A stretch of DNA of 22,967 bases from Saprospiraceae bacterium (GTDB lineage: Bacteria; Bacteroidota; Bacteroidia; Chitinophagales; Saprospiraceae): the NCBI GenBank assembly GCA_016715245.1, contig JADKAS010000024.1:1-22967 (forward strand), in the 5' to 3' direction. Of the stretch, positions 1 through 7,203 are shown one piece after another. How positions within the stretch are numbered: position 1 is the stretch's first letter; each line of letters opens with the position of its first letter. The translations under genes and the position numbers were made by a program. Below the pieces are notes generated by a model. That model was not told the origin of the DNA. It ran no database searches and worked only from the letters and a program-made list of their open reading frames with translations.

Positions 1-299
1 AAAAATCGAATAATCTCCATAATCGTTTCATTGGTGATGTCCGCTTTAAAAATCCTGAACTCAAGATATTCATTTTCAGAAGCGTTTTTCCATTTATAGC
101 GCACTCTTTCTTCTTCAATGTCATCAATCATATAGGCTATTTCGCCATGATTACTCCAAATAAAGGTATAAACTTCGCCGGTAATGTCTACATCATCACA
201 ATACCATCTTACCAGACATTCCGGCGTGGTTACAAACGTGTAGATGATAGCTGGTGACGCTCTGAAAATATATTCTAACTTTATCTGCTTTCTTGCCAT
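1..299 (-). CDS. START-like (SRPBCC/AHSA1-type) domain protein, C-terminus cut by window edge
   Basis: An open frame reads leftward from ATG at 299 to the window edge without a stop (99 codons seen). It begins MARKQIKLEYIFRASPAIIY and continues with a 'TTPECLVRWYCDDVDI' type stretch, an acidic DDIEEERVRYKW segment and EYLEFRIFKADITNETIM. This alternation of beta strands around an N-terminal 'P..IY.F.TTPE.L..W' motif is typical of the START-like/AHSA1 helix-grip fold, and small stand-alone versions are common in Bacteroidota. The ligand is unknown and no catalytic residues can be named. It is divergent from rpoD, sharing the 300-664 intergenic region. Family call is fairly sure; function is open. 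Confidence 0.72.
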   Translation of the reverse strand, partial: MARKQIKLEYIFRASPAIIYTFVTTPECLVRWYCDDVDITGEVYTFIWSNHGEIAYMIDDIEEERVRYKWKNASENEYLEFRIFKADITNETIMEIIRF

Positions 300-664
300 A
301 ATTTTTTAAATCACATTATATTATATATAGTAACTAAACTTAAGGTACTTTTGTTAAAAAAAAACGTTAATTTTTATTAGTATAAGTTTACGGGTGCAAA
401 AAAAAATATTTTCACCAATTTTCAAAACAAATGAACTTTTTTCACAAAAAATTAATTATACCTTAGTATTTATTGATTTAAGTAAAATAAATAGCATCAT
501 TGTTTTTTGCAAATGTATTTAATTTTATTTCAATATTCCTGTCAGGTATGTTTTTTGCAAAGAATTTAGTATAATTACCAAACATTAACATAAGAATCTG
601 CAATTTTCGTGTAATTTTGCACTCTTTTTTAAAAAATTAAATTTTATTAACCAGTACATTTAGA
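300..664. promoter_or_regulatory. Divergent intergenic region upstream of rpoD
   Basis: This 365-base, very AT-rich gap separates the START-like gene from rpoD. It holds no convincing ORF or RNA gene. Two exact matches to the Bacteroidota -7 element TAnnTTTG lie on the plus strand: TACTTTTG at 346-353 and TAATTTTG at 612-619. The second would give a leader of about 40 bases before the rpoD ATG. Neither has a TTTG -33 element at the usual 18-20 base spacing, so the assignments are tentative. Confidence 0.45.
612..619 (+). promoter_or_regulatory. Putative -7 element for rpoD (TAATTTTG)
   Basis: Exact match to TAnnTTTG, the -7 element known for the primary sigma factor of Bacteroidota, 45 bases upstream of the rpoD start. 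No clear -33 TTTG is seen at the normal spacing. Confidence 0.4.
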
Positions 665-1534
665 ATGAGGCAACTAAAAATCACAAAATCTATAACAAAC
701 AGGGAAAGTCAATCACTTGAAAAATATTTACAGGAAATTGGAAAAGTAGATTTATTGACGCCTGAAGAGGAGGTAGATTTAGCAAAAAAAATCAAAGAAG
801 GCGACCAGGAAGCTCTTGAAAGACTGACCAAAGCCAATCTGCGATTTGTGGTTTCAGTAGCAAAACAATATCAGAATCAGGGATTGTCCTTAAGTGACCT
901 TATCAATGAAGGAAATCTTGGCTTGATTAAAGCAGCCCAAAGATTTGACGAAACCCGTGGATTTAAATTTATTTCCTATGCCGTTTGGTGGATCAGACAA
1001 TCCATCCTGCAGGACCTGGCGGAACAGTCTAGAATTGTACGACTTCCGTTAAATAAAGTAGGTTCCCTCAATAAAATAAACAGGGCATTTTCAGAATTGG
1101 AACAGGAGTTTGAAAGAGAACCAAGTTCCGAAGAGCTGGCGGAATTACTTGAAATTCCAACAGAAGAAGTGGAAACAACACTTGGTGTTGCTTCCCGACA
1201 TGTTTCTATGGATGCCCCTTTTATAGATGGTGAAGATAATTCTTTGCTGGATGTATTAGAAAATAATAGCACTCCGGATACCGACGCCTCTCTTGAATTT
1301 CTGGAATCTTTGCGAAAAGAGATTGAAAGATCTTTAAATACACTAACAGACAGACAAAGTGATGTTATCAAGTTGTATTTTGGAATTGGCGTAGAACATC
1401 CTATGTCCCTTGAAGATATAGGCGACAAATTTGGACTTACCAGAGAAAGAGTAAGGCAAATTAAAGACAAGGCAATCAACAAGTTAAGATCTGTCTCAAG
1501 AAGTAAATTGCTTAAAAATTATTTAGGTGTTTAA
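665..1534 (+). CDS. rpoD: RNA polymerase primary sigma factor RpoD/SigA (short Bacteroidota type)
   Basis: This is the housekeeping sigma-70 factor, which directs RNA polymerase to most promoters. The 289 residues run in the canonical order. Region 1.2 is near residues 16-50 (LEKYLQEIGKVDLLTPEEE). Region 2 covers about 55-125, with the core-binding and -10-recognition helices (LRFVVSVAKQYQNQGLSLSD; GFKFISYAVWWIRQSI). Region 3 follows, and region 4 at the C-terminus has the helix-turn-helix SLEDIGDKFGLTRERVRQIK. The long region 1.1 and the region 1.2-2.1 spacer of E. coli RpoD are absent, as is normal for Bacteroidota. A rhodanese gene follows after 18 bases and may be cotranscribed. ATG start; the product length matches the family. 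Confidence 0.97.
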   Translation: MRQLKITKSITNRESQSLEKYLQEIGKVDLLTPEEEVDLAKKIKEGDQEALERLTKANLRFVVSVAKQYQNQGLSLSDLINEGNLGLIKAAQRFDETRGFKFISYAVWWIRQSILQDLAEQSRIVRLPLNKVGSLNKINRAFSELEQEFEREPSSEELAELLEIPTEEVETTLGVASRHVSMDAPFIDGEDNSLLDVLENNSTPDTDASLEFLESLRKEIERSLNTLTDRQSDVIKLYFGIGVEHPMSLEDIGDKFGLTRERVRQIKDKAINKLRSVSRSKLLKNYLGV

Positions 1535-1552
1535 ATTGTAAATCAAATCATT

Positions 1553-1960
1553 ATGAAAACATTTTTAGGTATTTTATTTATTGTTTTTCTGACGGGTTTT
1601 AATGCTAAAGCTCAATCTCCTGTCAAAAACGCCAAATTGTTCAAGGAACATGTAAATATCAATGTTTCAGTTGAAAAGGCAAAAGTGTTCATGTATAACT
1701 CGGATGATTATGTTGTATTGGACGTCAGGACACCTGAAGAATTCAATTTGGGCAATATCAAAAATTCTATCAATATTGACTACAATGCAGGCGATTTTGC
1801 AGATAAAATTGCTGTTTTGGATAAAACTAAAACCTACCTTGTGTATTGTCGTTCCGGAGCAAGAAGTTCAAAAGCAGTAGAACTCATGAATGCCAATGGA
1901 TTTAATTATTTGATGCACCTGGAAGGGGGTTATCTTGCCTGGCAAAAGTTGCAGAACTAA
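1553..1960 (+). CDS. Secreted single-domain rhodanese-like protein
   Basis: A 135-residue protein with an N-terminal signal peptide (hydrophobic segment about residues 3-18, then AKAQ), so it is probably periplasmic. One rhodanese domain follows: the CH2A-like segment VLDVRTPEEF at about 55-64, HI-type strand 'LGNIKNSINID', and the active loop CRSGARSS with the catalytic Cys at residue 99. The 6-residue loop after Cys fits a sulfurtransferase-type active site. Such proteins carry persulfide sulfur or serve other thiol chemistry; the acceptor cannot be told. It lies 18 bases downstream of rpoD on the same strand and converges on a small membrane protein only 4 bases after its stop. Family certain, physiological role unknown. 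Confidence 0.9.
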   Translation: MKTFLGILFIVFLTGFNAKAQSPVKNAKLFKEHVNINVSVEKAKVFMYNSDDYVVLDVRTPEEFNLGNIKNSINIDYNAGDFADKIAVLDKTKTYLVYCRSGARSSKAVELMNANGFNYLMHLEGGYLAWQKLQN

Positions 1961-1964
1961 TTTT

Positions 1965-2171
1965 TTATTCGCTGTTTCTGGCAACAAAAAGTATGACAAA
2001 ACCAAAAATAATCATACACAGCTGAATGATGATGCTCATCAGCCCGCCCATACTGTAAATTATCTGAACAGGTTTCCATTCTAATCCTACCATGGATAAA
2101 ATCAAGGTTAAAAATCCGGAAAACATAAGAAGGAAGCCCAGAAAAGTCCACAATGGTTTATTTTTTAACAT
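1965..2171 (-). CDS. Small two-helix membrane protein, unknown function
   Basis: From ATG at 2171 the product is 68 residues, MLKNKPLW... to VARNSE. It has two long hydrophobic stretches, residues about 7-28 (FLGFLLMFSGFLTLILSMVG) and about 38-63 (MGGLMSIIIQLCMIIFGFVI), joined by a short polar loop with WKP. An upstream in-frame start at 2213 would add 14 residues, but that extension is polar and cysteine-containing and looks like untranslated leader. I do not recognise a family. The stop is 4 bases from the convergent rhodanese stop. Coding status rests on the clean bitopic hydrophobic pattern and the tight convergent packing. Confidence 0.6.
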   Translation of the reverse strand: MLKNKPLWTFLGFLLMFSGFLTLILSMVGLEWKPVQIIYSMGGLMSIIIQLCMIIFGFVILFVARNSE

Positions 2172-2248
2172 AAAATCATTATTACAAACAATGGAACAGA
2201 AGATAGATTTCAATTGTTTACTGATTTTAGTATTATAAACAAATTTAT

Positions 2249-2599
2249 ATGGACATACAGTATTTCAGAGAATATTGTCTTCAGAAAAATAATGTGGAAG
2301 AATCCTTTCCTTTTGGTGAAGAGACAATGGTGTTTAAAGTTTCAGGGAAAATATTTGCTTTGGCAGGCCTTGATGAGTTTCCTCCCCGCGTAAACCTGAA
2401 ATGTGACCCTGAAAGATGTATAGAATTAAGAGAAAATTATCCTGAATCCATTATTCCGGGATACCACATGAATAAAAAACACTGGAATACCGTATATATC
2501 GAAGGCGACCTTGACCTTGAATTTTTAAAAGGCCTTATTGACCATTCCTACGAGCTTGTTTTTCAGAGTTTACCGAAAAAATTGCGCAACGCTGAATGA
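2249..2599 (+). CDS. MmcQ/YjbR-like protein (CyaY-like fold)
   Basis: A 116-residue single-domain protein. It begins MDIQYFREYCLQKNNVEESF and contains FPFGEETMVFKVSGKIFALA (about 20-39), VNLKCDPERCIELRENYP, PGYHMNKKHWNTVYI and a C-terminal helix LIDHSYELVFQSLPKK. These are the conserved blocks of the YjbR/MmcQ family ('FPFG..T.VFKV.GK.FAL', 'NLKCDPE', 'PGYHMNK.HWNT'). Members are often annotated as DNA-binding from their double-wing-like fold, but the biological role is not established. The next gene starts 6 bases after the stop, so the pair is likely an operon. The short (116 aa) length is normal for the family. Confidence 0.92.
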   Translation: MDIQYFREYCLQKNNVEESFPFGEETMVFKVSGKIFALAGLDEFPPRVNLKCDPERCIELRENYPESIIPGYHMNKKHWNTVYIEGDLDLEFLKGLIDHSYELVFQSLPKKLRNAE

Positions 2600-2605
2600 T
2601 ATGTG

Positions 2606-3652
2606 ATGACGGGAACAAAATATGTATTTGATGATATCATTGTCGGAGGTGGTCTCGCTGGTTGCCTCATGGCGTTTGAACTTATCAGTAATGGCAGGAA
2701 AGTATTATTGATAGATGAAGGTCAGGCTCATTCATCTTCAGCCGTCGCTGCAGGAATAATCAACCCTATAACCGGTAAAAAGTATATAAAAAGCTGGAAT
2801 ATTGATCTGTTCCTTCCGCAAGCTGTAAAAACCTACAGGGAAATAGAAAAATTATTGGGTATTACTATATTGTATGAAAAAAATATAGTGAGAAGTTTAC
2901 CTGATATTTCTGCTGAAAACCAATGGGAGTCAAGAAAGCTGGATGAAAATTATACAAATTTTATTAAAGAGAATGCTGATATTTCTGATTTTCAAAATGA
3001 AGTCAATATTTCCGGTAACCTCGCCGAAATCCGGCAGGCCTACAGAATAGATATTCTGACATTTATTACCTCGTTGTGCCGGTATCTTGAAGAGAAGGGA
3101 GGTTTTTTACATCATACTTTCGATGTCAACTTACTGAAAATTGAGGACAAACAAATTGGGTATCTTCATTTCAGTGCGTCAAATATCATATTTTGTGAAG
3201 GTCATAAAGGTATTGCCAACCCTTTGTTTCCTGATCCGGGATTTGCTTTGACAAGAGGTGAAGCTACCATTATAAATATACCGGAATCCCGGATTTCAAA
3301 AATGATAAAAGATGAAATTTTTCTTGTGCCTTTCGGAAATGATCTCTTTTGGGTAGGTGGAGGTTACGAAAACGTATCTTATCCGGAAGAAATAACATCA
3401 AATCATAAAAAAATTGTCAAAAAAGTGATTTCTTCCCTTGTCAAAGTGCCGTTTGAAACGGTGGAAGTAAAATCTGCCGTCAGACCGACAACAAAAAGCA
3501 GAAGACCGCTTGTAAAACAACATGAGATGTATCCTCATGTTTATTATTTTAACGGATTGGGAACCAAAGGCAGTTCGATCGGTCCGTATATTGCACATCA
3601 GTTGGCACAACACCTTTTGTCTGAAAATAATACTTTTGAAATAGTCTGGTAA
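2606..3652 (+). CDS. FAD-dependent oxidoreductase (DAO family)
   Basis: A 348-residue flavoprotein of the D-amino-acid/glycine oxidase (DAO, PF01266-like) fold. The dinucleotide-binding motif is DDIIVGGGLAGCLMAFEL near the N-terminus, followed by the E/D residue in LLIDEG that would bind the ribose. GIINPITGKK is the second conserved block. The C-terminal part has the FAD-closing region: VKSAVRPTTKSRRPLV and YYFNGLGTKGSSIGPYIAHQ. The substrate cannot be read from sequence; no signal peptide, so it should be cytoplasmic. ATG 2606 is preferred; a GTG at 2603 is directly in front of it. It follows the YjbR gene by 6 bases, suggesting cotranscription, but no known pathway links the two. Confidence 0.88.
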   Translation: MTGTKYVFDDIIVGGGLAGCLMAFELISNGRKVLLIDEGQAHSSSAVAAGIINPITGKKYIKSWNIDLFLPQAVKTYREIEKLLGITILYEKNIVRSLPDISAENQWESRKLDENYTNFIKENADISDFQNEVNISGNLAEIRQAYRIDILTFITSLCRYLEEKGGFLHHTFDVNLLKIEDKQIGYLHFSASNIIFCEGHKGIANPLFPDPGFALTRGEATIINIPESRISKMIKDEIFLVPFGNDLFWVGGGYENVSYPEEITSNHKKIVKKVISSLVKVPFETVEVKSAVRPTTKSRRPLVKQHEMYPHVYYFNGLGTKGSSIGPYIAHQLAQHLLSENNTFEIVW

Positions 3653-3733
3653 ATTACTGAAAAACAGACACTTAATACATTTATGCTAAAGTTCTGCAGT
3701 AAGGACACAAACCGATTTACAGTAGCTTTTGAA

Positions 3734-4657
3734 TTATTTTACCGGAAGGAAATTTTCCGCCATCATACATCGTACACTTCCACCACCGTAAGTTTCTATG
3801 GTAGGTATAGGAACGGGAAGGATGTTAGTTTTTTGTGATAAAATGTCTTTCTGATGATCATTCAATGAGTCAAAGGCGGTTTTAGACATGACGAGGTATC
3901 TTTCGTTGTTTTTTCCCAATACTTCCAGCATATTACCTGCAAAAGAGTCTACCTGATCGTACGTGATTTCAACAATTTGTTTCCCTGTCTTTTCAAAGGA
4001 TGAGATTAATTGTTTTTTTGAGTCCTCATCGGGAATACAATCCATACAAATGACGACAAAATCCTGTCCCAAAGCCATCATTACATTCGTATGGTAGATA
4101 GGCTGGTTATTTTTGTCTAATGCTTTGAAAACAATACTTTTAGTTTTCATAAGTAAATTAAACTTATCAATCAGGGTGATGTGCGTTCGGGGACTAAGGC
4201 ATGCGTATACAATCGCATTCTCCCTGTCAAATATCATGGAACCTGTTCCTTCCAAAAACTCTCCCTCATCTTCATAAAATGTAAAGGAATATTGGTTGTT
4301 AATGCGGTATTTCAAAGAGATGGCTTCAATAAGATCTTCCCTGCGTTCAATTCTGCGGTTTTGAGCATACATAGGGTAGGTAATGACACTTCCGTTATCA
4401 TGCATGCTTATCCAGTTGTTGGGAAATACAGCATCCGGTTTTACAGGAGTGTCTGTGTCCTGAACAACTTCCACATTGACTCCTTTAGACCTCAGCATTT
4501 CTACCATATTGTCAAATTCGCGGATAGCTTCTTTCCTTATTATATCATTCTGATCTTCTGTTGCTTTTTGCTGAAAGGCATTATTTACGGCGGTTTCGGC
4601 ATTGTACCCGAAATGAGCAGGTCTGATCATAACAATGTTATTGGTTAGCGCGGGCAT
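3734..4657 (-). CDS. ctlX: CtlX-type citrulline hydrolase (amidinotransferase/deiminase fold)
   Basis: A 307-residue protein of the guanidino-group-modifying (pentein) superfamily. Opening MPALTNNIVMIRPAHFGYN and internal D75-AVFPNNW82, FLEGTGSMIFD (134-144), H189 in YHTNVMMALG, and the C-terminal GGGSVRCMMAENFL with Cys297 give the usual Cys/His/acid catalytic set. The 'NxxMMALG' and 'GGGSxRCMxAE' blocks match the CtlX citrulline ureidase group, which hydrolyses citrulline to ornithine, CO2 and ammonia. Arginine deiminase and dimethylargininase are related alternatives. It has no operon partner for arginine catabolism; the queuosine transporter lies 34 bases upstream with a promoter element between, so it may be transcribed alone. 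Fold and catalytic residues are seen; substrate is by family. Confidence 0.85.
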   Translation of the reverse strand: MPALTNNIVMIRPAHFGYNAETAVNNAFQQKATEDQNDIIRKEAIREFDNMVEMLRSKGVNVEVVQDTDTPVKPDAVFPNNWISMHDNGSVITYPMYAQNRRIERREDLIEAISLKYRINNQYSFTFYEDEGEFLEGTGSMIFDRENAIVYACLSPRTHITLIDKFNLLMKTKSIVFKALDKNNQPIYHTNVMMALGQDFVVICMDCIPDEDSKKQLISSFEKTGKQIVEITYDQVDSFAGNMLEVLGKNNERYLVMSKTAFDSLNDHQKDILSQKTNILPVPIPTIETYGGGSVRCMMAENFLPVK

Positions 4658-4670
4658 AGAATATTTTTGG

Positions 4671-4678
4671 CAAAAATA
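4671..4678 (-). promoter_or_regulatory. Putative -7 element for the ctlX gene (TATTTTTG on minus strand)
   Basis: Exact TAnnTTTG match on the minus strand, 14 bases upstream of the ATG at 4657, inside the 34-base gap after the transporter gene. This implies a very short leader. No -33 TTTG at standard spacing. Confidence 0.4.
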
Positions 4679-4691
4679 AGATTTTTTACCT

Positions 4692-5486
4692 TTACATAGC
4701 CTGTCCGGCCGCAGTTTGTTTTAATTGGTTTGCAAGGGTAACCCCAAGATATTTTTCAATTAAATAATGAACCACATAAAGAAGGGGAGTCAGCGCAATG
4801 GCAACAATAAATTTATAAATATAATTGACCAGTCCGATGGCAAGCACCCTGGTAAACTCCCAGTCTGCGCCTATATAAAAGGCTATAAAGAGAACAACAA
4901 AACTGTCGATCAACTGGGAAACAAGCGTACTTCCGGTTGCTCTCAGCCAGAGTTTATTTTCCCCTGTTATATTCTTGATTTTATGAAAAGTCATTACATC
5001 TACAACCTGTCCTATTAAAAAGGCTACCAGAGAACCTATAATGATCCAAAGACCTGCACCCATGACATTTCTAAAGGCAAGATTCATGTCCTTGATGCCT
5101 TCACCAGATCCGAGCATTCCACTTTCATATTGCCACCAGTCATTGGGAGGAAGCAGAATGGCGAGCCACACAAAAATAAATGCAAAGGAAATAACAAAAA
5201 CTGTGAGATAGGAAATAAACCGAACCAATCGGGGGCCGTAATATTCATTGATAATGTCCGTCATGACAAAAACAACCGGCCAGAGTACCACACCGGCTGT
5301 GAGGTTAAAACCCAAACCATCCACTCCAAAAAATGTCATTGAAAAAGGGGCAATTCCCATCAGTTTTTCCAATGAAAATATTTTAAGCCCCACAAATTCG
5401 GCTACCAGCGCATTCCCGATAAAAACAGCCAGCAGTATAAGGAACAAAATGAGCGACCTGTCTTTTAAAACCTGATGAATATTCAT
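4692..5486 (-). CDS. yhhQ: Queuosine precursor transporter, YhhQ/DUF165 family
   Basis: A 264-residue membrane protein with about six hydrophobic segments (roughly residues 12-30, 62-78, 90-112, 140-165, 190-210, 220-245). The family signature is D77-IINEYYG84 at the end of the second segment, with PF SMTFFGVDG-like and 'VLWPVVFVMTD' context. Members (YhhQ in E. coli) import the 7-deazaguanine precursors preQ0/preQ1, which are salvaged for queuosine in the tRNA wobble position. No queuosine synthesis gene is in the window, but two other tRNA-modification genes (dus, miaA) are. The long insert between helices 3 and 4 (NDWWQYESGMLGSGEGIKD) is of the Bacteroidota type. Ends 34 bases before ctlX. 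ATG start at 5486. Confidence 0.9.
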   Translation of the reverse strand: MNIHQVLKDRSLILFLILLAVFIGNALVAEFVGLKIFSLEKLMGIAPFSMTFFGVDGLGFNLTAGVVLWPVVFVMTDIINEYYGPRLVRFISYLTVFVISFAFIFVWLAILLPPNDWWQYESGMLGSGEGIKDMNLAFRNVMGAGLWIIIGSLVAFLIGQVVDVMTFHKIKNITGENKLWLRATGSTLVSQLIDSFVVLFIAFYIGADWEFTRVLAIGLVNYIYKFIVAIALTPLLYVVHYLIEKYLGVTLANQLKQTAAGQAM

Positions 5487-5569
5487 ATCATTGTTATTTA
5501 AATAGATACAATGACTAATGGAAAAGGTTTATCATATTAGAGTTCAATTTACTGATGCATGGTGAATGA

Positions 5570-5619
5570 AATCTGATGTAATTTATAAAAGAAGAAATCA
5601 AAAGAAATGACATCAGGTT
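5570..5619. repeat. Imperfect long-loop inverted repeat between yhhQ and an orphan lipoprotein
   Basis: Arms 5570-5579 (AATCTGATGT) and 5610-5619 (ACATCAGGTT) pair over 10 bases with one G-U wobble, around a 30-base AT-rich loop. A T-run follows on the plus strand, where no gene would need terminating; on the minus strand the U-tract is poor. Could be a weak terminator or chance. Confidence 0.25.
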
Positions 5620-5621
5620 TT

Positions 5622-6095
5622 TTAGTCTAATTTGTTGAATATCCTCTCTCTAACAAATTTGCCTGCTTTATCGTATACTTTTACTTTCATACTATCTGGA
5701 TGAAAGCTTTTTACTTCCCAACGACATTCCCACTTCGGAAGATTTATTCCCGGATCAGGGATGTAATAGAATATAATTGTATTTTCATTCGATATGATAT
5801 CCCACTTAGAGCCAATATCAGGATGGCAATCAATACCAAAGTTAAAGTTAAACTCTGGAGTTTTAATACTACAAAGTCCATTACTTTTAAACTCAAAAAT
5901 ATTATTTATTGGTTTAGCCATTTGAGTTTCAAAATCAAAAACTTTCATTGTTGTTGGACCAATCCATTTCCCATATAAATTTTCTTTAGACAAACCGGTA
6001 TAATTATCTTTTTCGCAGGAAATAAATATAGTTATACTTATCAAAAGTATTAAAACAATTATGAATAAATTTGCTTGAAATCCTATTTTATTCAT
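5622..6095 (-). CDS. Lipoprotein of unknown function, AT-rich
   Basis: From ATG at 6095 the product is 157 residues. It begins with a lipoprotein signal: MNKIGFQ, a long hydrophobic run LFIIVLILLISITIFIS and Cys27 followed by EKD, so it is probably anchored in a membrane. The mature part has LYGKWIGPTTMKVFDF, then 'FEFKSNGLCSIKTPEF', 'KWDIISNENTIIFYY' and 'KWECRWEVKSF...MKVKVYDKAG'. The 'L.GKW' opening plus alternating strands resembles lipocalin-like small lipoproteins, but I cannot assign a family. A TTG at 6110 would extend the frame by five residues and is less likely. The gene is visibly richer in A/T than its neighbours and has no obvious partner; it could be a recent arrival. Confidence 0.75.
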   Translation of the reverse strand: MNKIGFQANLFIIVLILLISITIFISCEKDNYTGLSKENLYGKWIGPTTMKVFDFETQMAKPINNIFEFKSNGLCSIKTPEFNFNFGIDCHPDIGSKWDIISNENTIIFYYIPDPGINLPKWECRWEVKSFHPDSMKVKVYDKAGKFVRERIFNKLD

Positions 6096-6145
6096 TTTAT
6101 TTGTTTTCAATCAATAAAGATTTATCTTTTTTGATGATAAGGAAA

Positions 6146-6628
6146 TTATGTTTCCTTGGGATAAATAATTTTTACTAATGTACAATTTTTCCATTCCACG
6201 TCAGACCAATTATTTTTATCGGATGTAGCAATGATGACACCGCTTGTGGGAATATTGTCAATACAGTTACGTTGTATTTCGTTGGCAATCATGGTGAGGG
6301 TGGGATTGTGTCCGAACAGGATGACTGAATCGAACGTATCATCAGCTTCCTGAATAGCTTCTATATAATTTTCAGGCACACCGTGATATAAATTAGCTTT
6401 TGTGTGGACAGGAAGATCAAATGTTTTGGCGTAATATTTTGCCGTTGAAAGAGCTCTGTTTGCCGGCGAACTTATAATACATTGAGGAGAAAAACCCATT
6501 TCTTTTAATCTGAGTGCCATGATAGGGGCATCATGTTTTCCCCGTTCATTCAGCGGCCTTTCAAAATCACTCATCAGCAAATCTGCCCATGATGATTTGG
6601 CGTGTCTGCCGATGAAAATAGTTTTCAT
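6146..6628 (-). CDS. SixA-like histidine phosphatase
   Basis: A 160-residue member of the histidine phosphatase (phosphoglycerate-mutase-like) superfamily. The catalytic RHAK motif is at residues 8-11 (His9 is phosphorylated in the family mechanism); DFERPLNERGKHDAP contains the second conserved Arg/Glu-rich block; ISSPANRALSTAKYY has the third; and ILFGHNPTLTMIAN carries the second catalytic His. The short length and the 'SSPA.RA..TA' block fit the SixA subfamily, which dephosphorylates phosphohistidine on phosphorelay proteins. The actual substrate here is unknown. Cytoplasmic, no signal peptide. ATG start at 6628 with a TAnnTTTG element about 40 bases upstream. It is 50 bases ahead of the orphan lipoprotein. 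Confidence 0.9.
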   Translation of the reverse strand: MKTIFIGRHAKSSWADLLMSDFERPLNERGKHDAPIMALRLKEMGFSPQCIISSPANRALSTAKYYAKTFDLPVHTKANLYHGVPENYIEAIQEADDTFDSVILFGHNPTLTMIANEIQRNCIDNIPTSGVIIATSDKNNWSDVEWKNCTLVKIIYPKET

Positions 6629-6668
6629 AATAAATCATAATTGAAAGGTTAATTAATCATTTACCTCA

Positions 6669-6676
6669 CAAAAATA
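6669..6676 (-). promoter_or_regulatory. Putative -7 element for the sixA-like gene (TATTTTTG on minus strand)
   Basis: Exact TAnnTTTG match on the minus strand, 41 bases upstream of the ATG at 6628. The region is T-rich, so a chance match is possible; no -33 TTTG at standard distance. Confidence 0.35.
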
Positions 6677-6724
6677 AAAAAAAACTTCCTAAACAGAAAT
6701 AATAAAGTTGAATTTAATAAAAAG

Positions 6725-6764
6725 CAGTCAATTACATAAATGGGGGTATTTATATAATTGACTG
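6725..6764 (-). terminator. Strong Rho-independent terminator after the 37-codon ORF
   Basis: A 10-bp perfect outer stem (6725-6734 with 6755-6764, CAGTCAATTA/TAATTGACTG) continues through one mismatch into a 6-bp inner stem (6736-6741 with 6748-6753), closed by the 6-base loop 6742-6747. On the minus strand the stem is followed at once by CTTTTTATT. It sits 11 bases after the small ORF's stop. Confidence 0.75.
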
Positions 6765-6775
6765 TTAATCTTTTT

Positions 6776-6889
6776 TCAAACTCCGATAAAGAGGTCGTGT
6801 TCCTCTTCCTGAGGAAATTTGACAACTTTTTTAGTACGGGTGAATAACCCGGATAAAAAAGCTTTGACTTTTTTGAATAATATGTTCAT
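6776..6889 (-). CDS. Possible 37-aa small protein (or body of a small RNA)
   Basis: From ATG at 6889 to TGA at 6776-6778 the frame encodes 37 residues. The first half is basic and amphipathic (MNILFKKVKAFLSGLFTRTK), and the second half ends acidic-hydrophobic (QEEEHDLFIGV). I do not recognise it. What makes it credible is the packaging: a CAAA/CTAATATA pair (minus-strand TTTG-N19-TATATTAG) lies at 6917-6947, about 28 bases upstream, and a strong hairpin terminator lies 11 bases downstream. The whole unit is about 190 bases. It could equally be a non-coding RNA with a fortuitous ORF. The basic amphipathic N-terminus would suit membrane or nucleic-acid contact, but that is speculation. Confidence 0.45.
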   Translation of the reverse strand: MNILFKKVKAFLSGLFTRTKKVVKFPQEEEHDLFIGV

Positions 6890-6916
6890 GATAAGGATTT
6901 TACGAGTTGATCGCAT

Positions 6917-6947
6917 CTAATATAAATAATACGTTTAAGACGCCAAA
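6917..6947 (-). promoter_or_regulatory. Putative Bacteroidota promoter of the small unit at 6716-6917
   Basis: On the minus strand TTTG (6944-6947) is followed by 19 bases and then TATATTAG (6917-6924), a 7-of-8 match to TTTG-N19-TAnnTTTG counting fixed positions loosely. It points into the 37-codon ORF. Confidence 0.45.
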
Positions 6948-7135
6948 ATGTTATTATTATCTCACTTTGAAAATGTTAATGTTTTCTAAATGATGTTAAA
7001 TAATGCACTTTTGTAAAATAATGACAATTTTCATGCCTTATTTTATAAAACGGCTGTATATAGGCTCTTAAAAACAAGAAAGTAGTAGGGGTTTCTCAGG
7101 TTGGATAAAAGCACGTGTTGTTTTAACAAATTTAG

Positions 7136-7173
7136 TTTTTACCCGGGATAAAATGTTATAATAGGGGTAAAAA
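7136..7173. repeat. Inverted repeat in an otherwise empty intergenic stretch
   Basis: Perfect 9-bp arms TTTTTACCC (7136-7144) and GGGTAAAAA (7165-7173) around a 20-base loop; a G-U and an A-U pair could lengthen the stem to 11. The T-rich arm is on the 5' side on either strand, the reverse of an intrinsic terminator. The rest of 6950-7203 shows no gene that I can support. Confidence 0.45.
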
Positions 7174-7203
7174 TTGAAAAAATATGACAATTTAAATAAA
7201 GCA

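Noticed and set aside
976..1482. Long minus-strand open frame opposite rpoD
   Set aside because: It lies wholly antisense to a certain sigma-factor gene, is Ser-rich and low in complexity, and has no motif.
4181..4648. Plus-strand open frame opposite the CtlX gene
   Set aside because: Antisense shadow of a gene with clear catalytic motifs; no promoter and no recognisable domain.
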